Source: Porphyra umbilicalis | Lineage: Eukaryota > Rhodophyta > Bangiophyceae > Bangiales > Bangiaceae | Direction of reading: 5' to 3' | Assembly (NCBI GenBank): GCA_002049455.2 | Contig: KV919290.1 | Span: 1 to 28,767 of the forward strand | DNA length: 28,767 nt | Shown here: positions 8,254-18,647 of the stretch, in pieces | How positions within the stretch are numbered: the stretch's first letter is position 1 | Layout: each line of letters begins with the position of its first letter | Notes under the pieces: model-generated | What the model was told of the DNA's origin: nothing | Database searches by the model: none | What the model saw: the letters and a program-made list of their open reading frames with translations, nothing else | Position numbers and translations under genes: made by a program

Positions 8254-10417
8254 TGAGGACGCGGGTGTGGTGCTATACCCCTCCTTCTTTTCCTAATCGT
8301 GTCGGGTAGAGGCCGGAGTGGAGGGCACCTCCATGCGCAAATACACAAGAATTGATGATGGGGAGCGGGTGGGGGGTGTGGGTGTCTCGGACCCTGGGGA
8401 GCATAGGCTGCCGCTACCCCCCCTGCCGCTGCCCGCCGCGCGGTGGGGGACGCCCCCAGACACCCCCGGCCGCCGAGGCGGTCCGGACGGTGGCGCGCAC
8501 CGGCGGGCGTAGCGCCGCCGCTGGCAAGCGCGTCGGGGACGCGTCGACGTCTGGTCGGTAGGGGATTGCGGGGGCGGTCGACAGTGAGGGGAGAACCGTA
8601 CAGACGAGCAATCGTTGCTCCATGATGAACAAGCAGCAGGACATGGAAAAGAACAAAGTGGGGAGATGCATCGCCGAGCCTCCGTCCCCGTGACGCTCGA
8701 CGACGGAGCACAGGGCGACAACAGGACCTGTTGAACACATCCGTGACGGCGGTGCAAGTCAAGTCCTCTCCATTGACACTGCCCTCGCACGTGCTCGCCC
8801 CAAATTCTGAGAGGCCGCACCCCGCTAATTGCCGCTTTCCCGGGCCCCAGATCCGAGACCGCCGAGGCACGTTACGTGGCAGGTCTCGCGTCGCGGGCCA
8901 TCCGGCCAGCCCATCGCCCGCGCGCACGGCCCTTGGCGTGTCCACCGACTGCAAGCCGCACAGCCCGTGCCCGGTCAGGCAACCCACAAGGGCATTCACG
9001 TGCTGGGCCCGGTCGGCTGGCGGCGGCGGGGTCCGCGGGCGGCACTGCCGCCCCCGTTGCCGTCGTCTCGACGGCCAGCCGTCCGACAGCGCGGGACACG
9101 AAAACGCCGTGACTTGGTTTGGAGCGCCCGTCCCCTTTTTGGCCAACCAGCGCTGGCAGGGCATCCGCAGCAGACTCGCGCCGCACCGTCGCTGGGCACA
9201 CTTGGCCAGACACTGACGGACGCGGTCCGAGGGGGGGGGTTTGGCGGCGGGGTGGCCCCCACAGAGGTGATTTGGGGGGGGTGGGGGGGGGGGCTTACGA
9301 CCCCCACCCGCACCGGTGGAGTGAGCCGCGGACCGACGCCCGCCGCCGCGGCCGGCGGTCCAGTGTGTGTGCGGGCCGCGTCGGTCAGAGTGGGCCACCG
9401 CGGTGGCCGCGGCTGGAGGAACGCGCGGTCTGGGCGGTGCGACGCCCGTGGGTGTGCCCATCGCGGCCCCGACGCCGCCGAGGAGCGGTGCAGCAGGCGC
9501 GCGCCATCCCACACTCGCACGCACTCGCCCCCCCTGCCCCCCCCCCCCCCCTCTCACAGAGTGTTCTCCGAAGCGGCGGCGACGCGGCCCGACTGCCAGG
9601 TGGGCCGCCTCCGCGCCGGCCGCGGGGTGTGCCTGGCCGCCCGGCCCGCCTCTCATCCCCCTGCCGCGGTCCTGGAGGGTGGGCGGTGCGGGTGGGGGCG
9701 CTCCCGCCGCAGCGTCACGCGGGCGGTGGGGGCAACTGGCCGCTGCAGCAGTGGCGGCCGCCGCGGCGGTGCGGTCGTCTGACGCTCGCGGCGGGGCCCG
9801 TGCGGGGTGTGGCTGCGGGTGACCGCCGGCCGTGCCACCGCCACATCTGTGGGCGGTCCTCCGTCTCGCTGTGCCCGTTGGGTGCGCGGAGCGGACGTGG
9901 CGACGCGGCGGTCAGCGGGGTCGTTGTTTTGCGCCGCGCCCGTGTGTCGTGCGGAATCGGACACCCCCCCGGTGTGGCCGGTGCCACCGACGGCGACCAG
10001 CGGTGTACGGGGGGCGGTCCGCCGCGGCGTGCGCGTGCCCGTGCGGCAAACCGTTGGAGGGAGGCGCTCCGGGCGGGGAGGAGCGTGTGGCGGATCGCTT
10101 GGGGGGGAAGGGGACGGCGCTCGTGTGGTGGCGTGTTGGGGACCACTCGCCAGCACTGTCACCGCTTCGGCCGGTCGTTGCGTCCCACGTCGCCGGCTGT
10201 GGGGCCGGTTGCTGACGCCGTTGCGCCTCTATCGTCGCGCCGTTGGTGTGGGCGGGGCGTCGTCCGACACACGCGTCGTAGACTGGTGCCGCCCGTCCCA
10301 GCGGTCGGTGTGTGAGCAGTCCCGGTGCGGGCGTCGGCGCTTGTAAGGACCGCGGTCGTCCACGTTGGGGGGGGCGCGGCAGCTGCGGCGTGGCGGCGCC
10401 TGCAGCGGGGTGCCACC

Positions 10418-13400
10418 ATGAGTACCCTGCGGCACGGGCCGCCGCTGGCGCTTCATGGCTACCTCGATAAGGAGGGCCGCAAGCTCCACGGCCGCAAGAC
10501 GCGGTACTTTAAGTTGCAGGATTCGGCGCTGTTCAACCACCGCCGCAAGGTGCGTTGTGCCGCGACGCGTGGGCGACGCTTGTTTCGGCAGGGAAATGGT
10601 GGGCAGCGTCGAGCGGCGGTGTGTGGCTGAGTGCACTTTAGAGGGCGCTGCGGTGGGCAACACGACGGTGTCCATGCGGACGTCTACTCTGCTGCGCTGC
10701 GTGGACGCTTCTGCAGTGTGGGACGCCTGCATGCATACCCACCGTGTGTGCGTGCGTGTCCTGGAGCCTGGGCTGTCCCGGCTTGGTGGAGCTCCCCGTC
10801 GCTGTGCCGACACTGACGCGTCGGGACTTGTGAGACTGCGTGTGGTTGCCGCTTTTGTGTTGGTGCTGCGACCACGCCGCTGCTTTCCCCCCTGCTTTTT
10901 TGGGTTGCGCAGGACTCGCTGCCGACATGGGGCATCAGCTTGATCGATTCCCGCGTGACGCTCGGTCACAAAGGGGAGGCCATCATGCTGCAACTATTTG
11001 ACGGTAAGCGGCTCTCCCTCTTTCCCCACTCCCGCGTCGACTGCGACAAGTGGGCGGACCTTCTACAGCGCGCGTCGCGGCGGAAGATTGGCAACTTTTA
11101 TCGCGTTACGGGCCTCATCGGGATGGGCTCCTTTGCTGAAGTGCGGGTCGGCTACGACAAGACAACTGGCGAACAGGTCGCTATCAAGGTCATGAAGAAG
11201 AACAAGCGCGACACGGAGTTGATGCGCTCCGTCGAGTGCGAAATGAACTTTGTGAGCAAGGCCGTCGACCACGTCAACGTCGTCCGCACGTACGACTGCT
11301 TCGACACGCGCGACAACATGTTCCTGGTGATGGAGTACATGCCGGGTGGGATGCTCTACGATCTGCTGGCCAACGAGGGGTACTTTTTGGAGCGCAACGC
11401 CAGCAGCATCATGAAGGACATCCTTCAGGGCGTGGCCTGCCTGCACGACCATGACATTGTGCACCGCGACATCAAGCCGGAGAACATTCTCGCCATGAAC
11501 AAGCAGTGGCCATTGCGGGTCAAGCTGGCGGACTTTGGGTTGGCAGACTTTGTGCTCGAGACGTCCTTTGGCGACAAGTGCACCAACGGTATGTACGGGA
11601 CGCCTTTCTTTGTCGCCCCCGAGGTCATCCGCGGCGAGACGTATGGCCCTCCCGTGGACTGCTGGTCGTGCGGCGTGCTGCTCTACAACATCCTCTCGGG
11701 CGCGCTGCCGTTTGACGGCAACAACATTAAGGAGGTTCTCCGCCGCGTGCGGTCGGGCAAGTACACGTTTCCGGAAGCCGAGTGGCGGGACATCTCAGAT
11801 AGCGCCAAGGACCTCGTCGCGGGGCTCCTGGAGTACGACCCTAAGCGGCGCCTCACCGCCCGCGCGGCGCTGCAACACGAGTGGATTGTGTCGACGGAGC
11901 AGTCAACGCGGCCGATTCGCAACGACCGCACCGGGCTCGGCACACAGCAACGGCGAGCGCGCATGTCTTCCATGGCTATCGACGACGTGAAGGGTGCGCT
12001 CGACCTTGACGACGACTCGGACGATGAGGACGGCGCCGGGCTGTCGGTGGAGTTTTTGACGGCGGAAGCACAGGCCGGCTTCCACGCGCCCGTGGACCAC
12101 GTCGCCTCGCCCCCCCACGGCCTGCCCGTGCACCACGTGCAGGCGGCGGGGGCGTATGACGCGCCGGTTGCAGTCGCGGCGTCGGCGGCGCGGCCGCCAT
12201 CTGGACGCCACGACAGTGATTACGGGCCTGCGGCGCACGTGTACGACGCGCCGTCGGGTGAGGAGTATCGACCGCACCACCACCACCCACCCGCCGAGCC
12301 GCTGCTGCCGGCCGTTGCGCGAGAGCCGGCGGCCGGCGCCGCACCGCCGCGCTCAGCGTCTGCGACCGCCTTTGACATCGCTGTCGAGCCGGACTCGGCC
12401 CCCGTGTCGGGGGTTTCGCAGCTCGCAGACGGGGTTTTTGCGCCCGCTGCGCCGTCTCCATTGTCGGCGGCGGCGCAGCCCATCTCGTCGGCGGCAGGCG
12501 GCCACCACCACGGAAAGCGGCATCACCGGCGCAGCGGTCGGGAGCGGCGGTCCCACCGGTCGTCATCAACGGGCGCGACCGCCGCGGGTGTTGCTGCTGC
12601 CGCTGCCGCCGCCGGCACCGTGCCCGGTGTGTTTCCACCCCCCCCGGCTTCCGACGGTCTCGGCATCGACGCCGGGCTGCGGCACCATCGGCGGAAGCAC
12701 CACTCGGTGTCACCGACCTCGACCAGCGCCGTCGCTGCGGAAGCGTCGCTCGCATCGCTCAACACCCCGTCCGCCACGCACATGCACACGGCCGCGTCGG
12801 CGCCCGACGGGGACACCTTCTTTGCGGCCGCCCCCGCTGCGCCCGCGGTTGCCGACGGCGCACCCGTGACCCACCACGTGCGGTACCCATTGGGCGGGGG
12901 CGCGGGTGTCTATGACTTTTCGGGCGGTGCGTCGACGGTTGGCGCCGCGGCGACGGGCACCGTTCCGCTGGGCGGCGTCCGTGTTGACAGCACCGCGAGC
13001 AGCGTGGACAGCTTGGCGTTGGCCTATGCGGGCGGCGGCGGCGGCGGGCGGGACGGGTTGGAGCACAGGTCGGAGGTTCCCTCTGCGTTTGGTGGTGACG
13101 CGCCGCGCCCGCCCGAGCACGCGGCGGGCGGCGGTGGGGCTGGTGGGTTTGGCGGCGGCGGTGGGGCTGATGGGTTTGGCGGCGGCGGTGGCGGTGGCGG
13201 GCTGCCCAGCGGCCACGGCGGCGCGGCAGCAGCGGCTCCGGCGGTCAACAGTACCTTTTACCTCCCCGACGTTTTCAGCGTCAAGAGTATCAAGGCCAAG
13301 CGCGCCAAGCGGGCGGCCGCGCGGCAACAAGCTGGGGGGGGCGGCAATACGGAGCGGGGTGGGCAGGCCAGAGCCTCCGCATCGGCTGCGCGGCACGGCC

Positions 13401-13480
13401 GGCCGCGCAGTGGTGCCGCCCCGTCGAGCGGCGTTGGCGGGGGCTCCCACCGCCCATCCCAGGCTGTGGCCCCTGCATGA
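10418..13480 (+). CDS. Ser/Thr protein kinase with an N-terminal PH domain (CAMK-like), two exons
   Basis: A predicted phosphoinositide- or membrane-linked signalling kinase of 899 residues. Exon 1 (10418-10549) and exon 2 (10913-13480) join in phase 0 as HRRK/DSLPTWG and complete a PH domain (residues about 10-105) ending with the typical C-terminal helix Trp (CDKWADLLQRA). The kinase domain (about 107-368) has every key element: IGMGSFAEV glycine loop, VAIK lysine (K136), HRDIKPEN (H228, D230), DFG (251-253), APE, and VDCWSCGVLLYNILSG. Closeness to the CAMK group is judged from the subdomain style; no calmodulin or EF-hand region is seen. The rest (about 370-899) is low-complexity Ala/Gly/His/Pro with an acidic patch (DLDDDSDDEDGAG) and a basic C-terminal block (KSIKAKRAKRAAARQQ). 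The start sits in a strong context (GCCACCATG). The frame is unbroken across exon 2. Substrate unknown. Confidence 0.9.
10550..10912 (+). other. Intron of the PH-kinase gene
   Basis: Donor GTGCGT, a T-rich 3' portion, and acceptor TTGCGCAG. It interrupts the PH domain between two strands in phase 0. Reading through would give an in-frame stop at about 10628. Confidence 0.85.
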
Positions 13481-13794
13481 GGCGGCGGCACACGCGTGCC
13501 GCCCACTCGGTGGAGGGTGGGGAGAGTTGCGCGTGTGTGTCTCGTTTCTCTTGTTCTCTTCGCATTGTTTTTCTTTGGTTGTTTCTTCGCAATGTTCTTT
13601 TTTTGTGTTTCTTGTCTAGCCCACACACCCTGTGCGTCGCTACCTCCGCGCTTCTGAGTGACGCGGTTCGACGAGTCTCGTTTGCGGTGCCTCCCCTTTA
13701 TCTTGCACCATCTTTTCTTTTTTTCCTTTTTGGGTGTGTACGATTACCTCTCTTGTCCGCACGCCGGCTCCTTTTTTTTTGTGCCCCGACTGTG
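13481..13794. other. Convergent T-rich spacer between the kinase and ceramidase-like genes
   Basis: The + strand is strikingly T-rich at 13540-13620 and again at 13700-13785, unlike the G/C-rich surroundings. Both flanking genes end here, so the region holds two 3' ends. No canonical AATAAA is visible on either strand. Confidence 0.5.
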
Positions 13795-15165
13795 TTATAG
13801 TTGTGCACCTGCCAGCGGCCGGCGCGCCCCACCCCCGAGCGCCGCCGCCATCCGCGTCACGGCGGCGACCAGCACCGCCGGCGCCTCGGTCGCCCACCGC
13901 TCAGGCAGCCCATAGTACGTGGCCGCGCGGAGGCTGCCCTCCCGCCCCCCCCCGCCAGCACGGCCGGGTCGCCCACGTAGCCGACAACGTCATCCACGTA
14001 GCCGACGACCCAGTGCACGGGCGGGGCGGTCCCGCCGGCGAGCAGCCCCGCGTAGCCGACCGTCGGCTCCCCGCCGAGGAGCGCCAGCCGCACGCCCCCA
14101 ACCGACCACACGCCGACGCCGAGGGGGTAGGCCCCCGCGCTCGCCGCCGCGCCGGGCGGGAGCGCCGCAACCGCCGCCGCCGCGCCCGCGCCGTCGACGC
14201 TGCGGCGGCGGGCGCGGCGGCGGAGCGTCGCTGCCGACACCGTCGCCCGAAAGGGGAGGGGGACCGCCGCCCAGGCGGCGCCGCCGACCGCCGGCAGGGG
14301 GCGGCCGTCGGCCACGTCCTTGTCCTTGCCGCCGCCGCCGTTGCCGTCGGCGGCGGCCGCCGGCGCACCGCCGCCAGTCACGGCAATGGCGGCGGCAACG
14401 GCGGCGGCGAGCGTGCGCCCGGCGGCGACCGCCTCGGCCACCCCCCCCCGTGGGGCAACGTTAATGTCCCCCCCCGCGCCCGGCAGGTACAAGGCCACGG
14501 GCGGCCCGCGAGGCGGTGGTGGGGGCGTCAACCCCCCCTCAATGACCGCCGACGCCACCCCCGGGTAGTCGCCGTCATAGCCCGGGGCGGGCGACCCCGC
14601 AGGCGGCGGCACCACCACCGTTGCGTGCGCGGCGTAGCCAAACACGACCGCCACTGGGGGCGCGGGCGCCCCCCCGCCGGCCGCAGCCGCCGTCGCCCCC
14701 GCCCCCCGCACAACAAGCACCGGCACGCGGTCGTCGGTGCGGCCGCGTGCACCCCCCCCCCCCCCCCCCCCCACCTCTGGGGGCCCCCGGTTGACCCCCA
14801 ACGCCGCCGCCCCCACCGCGTGGTGCACCGTATACGCCCCCCCCGTGCGCCGCAGGGCGGCGGCGCCAGCGCTCACGGCGGCGGCGACGAGCACCCCGTG
14901 GTGCCGCCGCACGGCGGCGGCCACGGGCGGCGTGCGCGGCACGAGCGCCCGCAGGTGGTCCCCAACCGCCGGGCCCGAGTGCGTGTGCGAGTAGACAACG
15001 TGCACGGCGGGGCGGGGGAGGGGGTGGCCGGCGGCGGCGAGGCCGTCGCGGATGGCCGCCGCCGTTGCGGGCGCCCCGCCGACCGCGTCGATCGCCAGCA
15101 GCAGCAGCGTGCAGGGGGGGGGGGCGCGCCGCCGCCGCCGCCGTCGCCACCGCTGCCCGTGTCGC

Positions 15166-15229
<64 letters not shown>

Positions 15230-15819
15230 CCCACGGTCGTCCCCCCCGCCACAGGGCGTCGGCGCGCGCAGCGCGAGCGCGCGCACGTACAGCCCCGAGC
15301 TCCCCACCGCCGACACGTTGGCGGCGGCGGTGCGGGCGGCAAAGCCCGCCAACCACACCGCCTCGGTCGGCGTCACGTCCGCCTTGGCCGTGCCGACCGC
15401 CCACGCGGTCGACGGGGGCGGGGGGGGACCCCGCCGCGTCCACCGCCGCCGCCGCCGACGCCGACGGCGCGCGCGACCGCGTCGGCGGCGGCGGCGGCGG
15501 CGGTGGTGGCACCCGGCGCGGCGGGGGCGGCGCCCGCCCAGCGGCGGGCGGCAAAGCCGAGCGCCCCGCCGAGCGCCACCGCCGCCGCCGCCGCGGCGGC
15601 AACGGCACCGGGCGACCGCCGGGCGCCACGCGGTCGCCCAGGGGCGGCGGCGGCGGCGGCGGCGCGGCGCCCGCCGCGGCCGCCCGCCGCCGCGCGGTCG
15701 GCGGCGGGCGGGCGGCGGCCGCCCGGCGGCGGCGGCGGCGGCGGCGGCCGCGGCGGCGGCAGGGGCGGGCGGCGGGCGCGGCTGCCGCCGCCGCCGGGCG
15801 GCACGACCACCGCCGCCAT
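13795..15819 (-). CDS. Neutral/alkaline ceramidase-family protein (frame broken at three G/C runs)
   Basis: Members of this family hydrolyse ceramide or related amides with a zinc-dependent site; the substrate here is unproven. Visible blocks: AWAVGTAKADVTPTEAVWL (about 15350-15405), LLLLAIDAVG, the metal-binding YSHTHSGP (about 14971-14995), VFGYAAHATVV, DGDYPGVASAVIEGG, GAGGDINVAP (about 14455-14485) and, near the end, TYYGLPERWATEAPAVL. The GDIN signature resembles short bacterial-type members more than the GDVSPN form of animal neutral ceramidases. The N-terminus (start 15819) is Ala/Pro-rich with one hydrophobic stretch AVAAAAAAAVALGGALGFAA that may be a membrane anchor. The blocks lie in different frames, changing at G8 (15420-15427), G11 (15114-15124) and C9 (13945-13953). 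I chose the stop at 13795 because only that frame carries the conserved YYGLP tail. The start is uncertain, since the same frame is open further upstream. Confidence 0.7.
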
Positions 15820-16495
15820 GCGCCGCGGAGCGGCGCGCGTCGGCCGCCCCCCCGCGCTGGCGCGTCCACGCCCCCGCCGCCGCCGCCGCGGTCGCCCGCG
15901 GCGGTCGGGCGACGACGCGGTGGCGCGGGCTCGCCGCCAGTTGGATGGGGTCGGACAAAGACAGACCCATAGCCTGCCTCGCAGACCGCCCTTAACTGGG
16001 GGTGCTTCTGGATCATAAGGCAGCCTTCCAATTGGTCGAGAGTGCCAGGAAAGGGGTATTCTTTTGTTTCTTTGTCGTACAGAGAGGCATAGACGGAGAC
16101 CTTCCAGGCAAAAGAAGGAGGGAACCACAAGCTCAAAAGATGCACCTTTTCTTCTTCTACGTCGTCATGTTTTTCTCTGTCCGGGAAGCCCATCGCCTCA
16201 CTCTACCCCACGGCCTCGTAGCCAAAAGGCTGGGAAAAAGAATGGTCTTAACTGGGTGTGTCTTGGCACGCGATGGTTTTGCGCCTTGCTTTGTGCTGAA
16301 AGTTGCGCGCTGTGCTCTCTTTCCATTCCGAAAGGATGGCAAACTGATCGCTCCCGTGAAACAATCGCGCCACAGCGATGAAAGGACACTAGCACTGACA
16401 TCTCGCCGTCTCCCACGGCCGTTGCAGCGATGGGCTGTCTCGCAGCAAAGAAAAACGTAAGCTTCTACGGGAGCGGCACCATGGACGTCAACGAC

Positions 16496-16518
16496 CGCCG
16501 GACACGCTCAGTCCGGCG
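16496..16518. repeat. Perfect 8-base inverted repeat
   Basis: CGCCGGAC and GTCCGGCG flank a 7-base loop. The arms could form a stable hairpin in DNA or RNA. No T or A tract follows, and in a eukaryote it need not be a terminator. Confidence 0.6.
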
Positions 16519-17154
16519 CTGCCTGCAACACGACATCTGTACCACTGTCGCTATGCCAACCCCTGCAGACATCTGCAAGGCGCCCGCAGGCACCAGACGG
16601 TGGAGCAGTTGCCGTCCACTCAAAATCTGGCTGGTACATGGCACCCTCCGGGACGCCCCTGCCACCCCTCCCCGTCTGCCCGTCTCCCGTGGAAGGTGCG
16701 ACGTGCCCCCCCCCCCCCCCGCCCCACGCCCGTCCATGGCCGCCTGCCGGATTTTGGCGTCCGACCGCCGCGCGTGGCCGCCACGGGCGCCGTCGGCGGC
16801 CGCCCCGCGACGCGGGCGCGAGCCGCGCAGACACGGGGGCACGGCGACGGGCCGGGGACGAGGGGGCGCAAGCGCGCACGCCACCTCTGCGACCGGCCGG
16901 CGGGGTCCCAACTCGAAACGATTCGCGAGGGAGCAGACTCCGGAAGTGCGTACCGGCGACGGTCGCGACCGCGGCCGCGCGGGGCGGCCCCGCCGGCGCG
17001 GGGCGCCCCCGCCCACCCCCTCGCCAGCCAACCGACGTGTGGGGGGAGTGCCCCCGCCGGTCGGGCGGGCGGGCGTCTGGGCCGCCGGGCCGACGGGCGG
17101 GGCGGTCGGGTGGCTCGCGCGCGGCGCGGTGGTTTCGGGCGGGGTGGTCGACGC

Positions 17155-17260
17155 CCCACAGTCGTTGGGGAGTCGTTGGCAGAGTCGTTGACAGTTGTTG
17201 GGGAGTCGTTGGGAGTCTTCACAGAGTCGTTGGGAGTCTTCACCGAGTCGGTGGGGAGTC
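17155..17260 (+). repeat. Imperfect tandem repeats of an AGTCGTTGG unit
   Basis: The unit GAGTCGTTGG recurs about seven times with variable spacing. Two longer copies of GAGTCGTTGGGAGTCTTCAC lie side by side near 17204-17244. The array ends directly at the ATG chosen for the following gene, so it would lie in its promoter or 5' leader. Confidence 0.7.
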
Positions 17261-17261
17261 A

Positions 17262-18144
17262 ATGACCGCGCGGCGGCACCCGCGCGGCGGCACACGGCCA
17301 CCCCCCGACGTGACGCTCGTCTTTTCCGACGTGCGGGTGGCCACGCGGCGGGGGCGGGGGTTCCTCCTCGGCGTCGCCGCCCCGGTCGGGCACTCTGACG
17401 CGTCGGTCCCTGTGCCGTCGGGGGTGGCGGTGGCTCCCCCGGTTGCAACAAATGCCCAACCCGCCGCCGCCACCGCCGCCGCCGCCGCCGCCGCCGTCGC
17501 CGCGGCGGGGGGCTTGGTCCTCCCGCCGACCAACGTCCGTCGGTGGGCGGCCACAACCGTGGCCGCCGCCGACGGCTCCACGTCGACGCCCGCCAGGGCA
17601 CCCATTGAGGCCGGCGCGCGGCATGGGGCGGCGACGGCAGCGGCAGGGGGCGACGATGCGGCGGGCGACAACGTCCCCCTCATTGAGTTTTGTTGGGCGC
17701 CCGCCGCCACCGCTGCCGGGGTGACGGTGCGGCTCTTTCGGTGGCCCGCGGGCGGGTCGCCCCCGCGCATCGCCGTGGTGCACTGTTGCGGCGTCGGCCG
17801 CGGGCGGGTGCCCCCCGCCGTCGCCGCCGTGGCGGTGGTGACCGCCGCCCCCGCGGCGGGGGGCGACGGGACGGGCGCGACCGCCCAAAGGGACGGCGCC
17901 GTCGACAGCCAATGGGTGCGCAGTAGCGTCTGCTGCCCCAGCGGAGCAATGCGGAGCACAGGGCCCCGTGGCGGCTCGCACAAGCGGCGGCGGCTGGAGG
18001 CGGCAGACCCGCCGCCGCCGCCCCCCTCCCTCCCCCGTCCGTCGCGCGGCGCTGACGTCCGAGCGGCTGGTTGCGCTCCTGACTGCCTCCACGCGCGTCG
18101 CCACGCGCATGGCGATCACCACCGTTGCGGGACGGTCGGCCACA

Positions 18145-18181
<37 letters not shown>

Positions 18182-18391
18182 GGCGGGTCAGCCGCCACGC
18201 CGCCCCCCGCCCCACCGGCGCACCGCCACCGTCGCCGCCGCAACGACCGGGTGAGCAACCGACGCGGCGGCCGTGGCGGCGGCGCTCGCCGCCGCGCTCG
18301 CCGCCGCCACCACGCCGCCGTCGGCGGTGCGGGAGCGCGTTGCCGACGCGGCGGCGACGGCGGCCCTCACCGCCGCCCTGCGCCGGTCGGC

Positions 18392-18447
<56 letters not shown>

Positions 18448-18647
18448 GTGCCCATCGGCGCGGCGCGCCGGGCGGGGCGCACCGTCGGCGGTCCCACGCC
18501 GCCGCGGCGCGCCCGGCGGTCGGCGGGTGGCGGCGGCGGCGGCGGCGGCCGCGAGCGGCGGCGGCGGTGACCGCGACGGCGGCGACGGGGCACCCCACCG
18601 CCGCCGACCGGCCGGGTGCGGCCGACGCGCACGCGGCGGGCGCCTAG
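17262..18647 (+). CDS. Hypothetical protein, frame broken; family not recognised
   Basis: I do not recognise this gene. From ATG 17262 the frame gives ordinary-looking protein: PPDVTLVFSDVRVATRRGR, NVRRWAATTVAAAD, LIEFCWAPAATAAGVTVRLF and RIAVVHCCGVGRGRVPP, then a basic SHKRRRLEAAD that could be a nuclear localisation signal. After a C/T-rich run (about 18010-18036) the sensible frame seems to be +1: LTSERLVALLTASTRVATRM (from about 18054). Another change is needed to reach AVRERVADAAATAALTAAL and the TAG at 18645-18647. A stop at 18252-18254 blocks the simplest reading. The pattern resembles the frame breaks in neighbouring genes. A short unseen intron or a chance set of open frames are alternatives. 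The strand is supported by less Arg-rich composition than the other frames. Confidence 0.35.

Larger units (their letters stand above)
7909..10417. other. Spacer between the RING-like gene and the PH-kinase gene
   Basis: No gene recognised. It starts with a (CGGG)n tract (about 7972-8005) and a 31-base tandem duplication near 8190-8253. From about 8280 to 9220 composition is milder, and A/T-containing DNA without family-like translation follows. Bases 9230-10400 are again G/C-rich. Several long open frames exist on both strands, but they are Arg-rich, share no domain with known proteins, and none is favoured. The right end should hold the promoter of the kinase gene. Confidence 0.5.
15820..17261. 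other. Divergent spacer with a lower-GC island
   Basis: Bases 15820-15940 continue the GC-rich context. From about 15950 to 16640 the DNA is of balanced composition with poly-T and poly-A runs. On the - strand, 15940-16193 reads 80-odd codons of ordinary-looking protein starting MGFPDREKHDDVEEEKVHLL, with a stop four codons upstream of that Met, but I recognise no family. A hairpin lies at 16496-16518 and tandem repeats at 17155-17260. The rest is G/C-rich without a recognisable gene. Confidence 0.5.

Noticed and set aside
5493..9656. A - strand open frame of 1387 codons
   Set aside because: It overlaps the Mad3-like gene on the opposite strand and the RING region in another frame, is Arg/Pro-rich and shows no domain. 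It is a product of GC content.
8829..10315. Overlapping long open frames before the kinase gene
   Set aside because: All are Arg-rich with no motif, and several frames on both strands are equally open, so none can be preferred.
10940..10960. A T-loop-like GATCGATTCCCGC string suggesting a tRNA
   Set aside because: It lies inside the PH domain exon and no acceptor stem or anticodon arm surrounds it.
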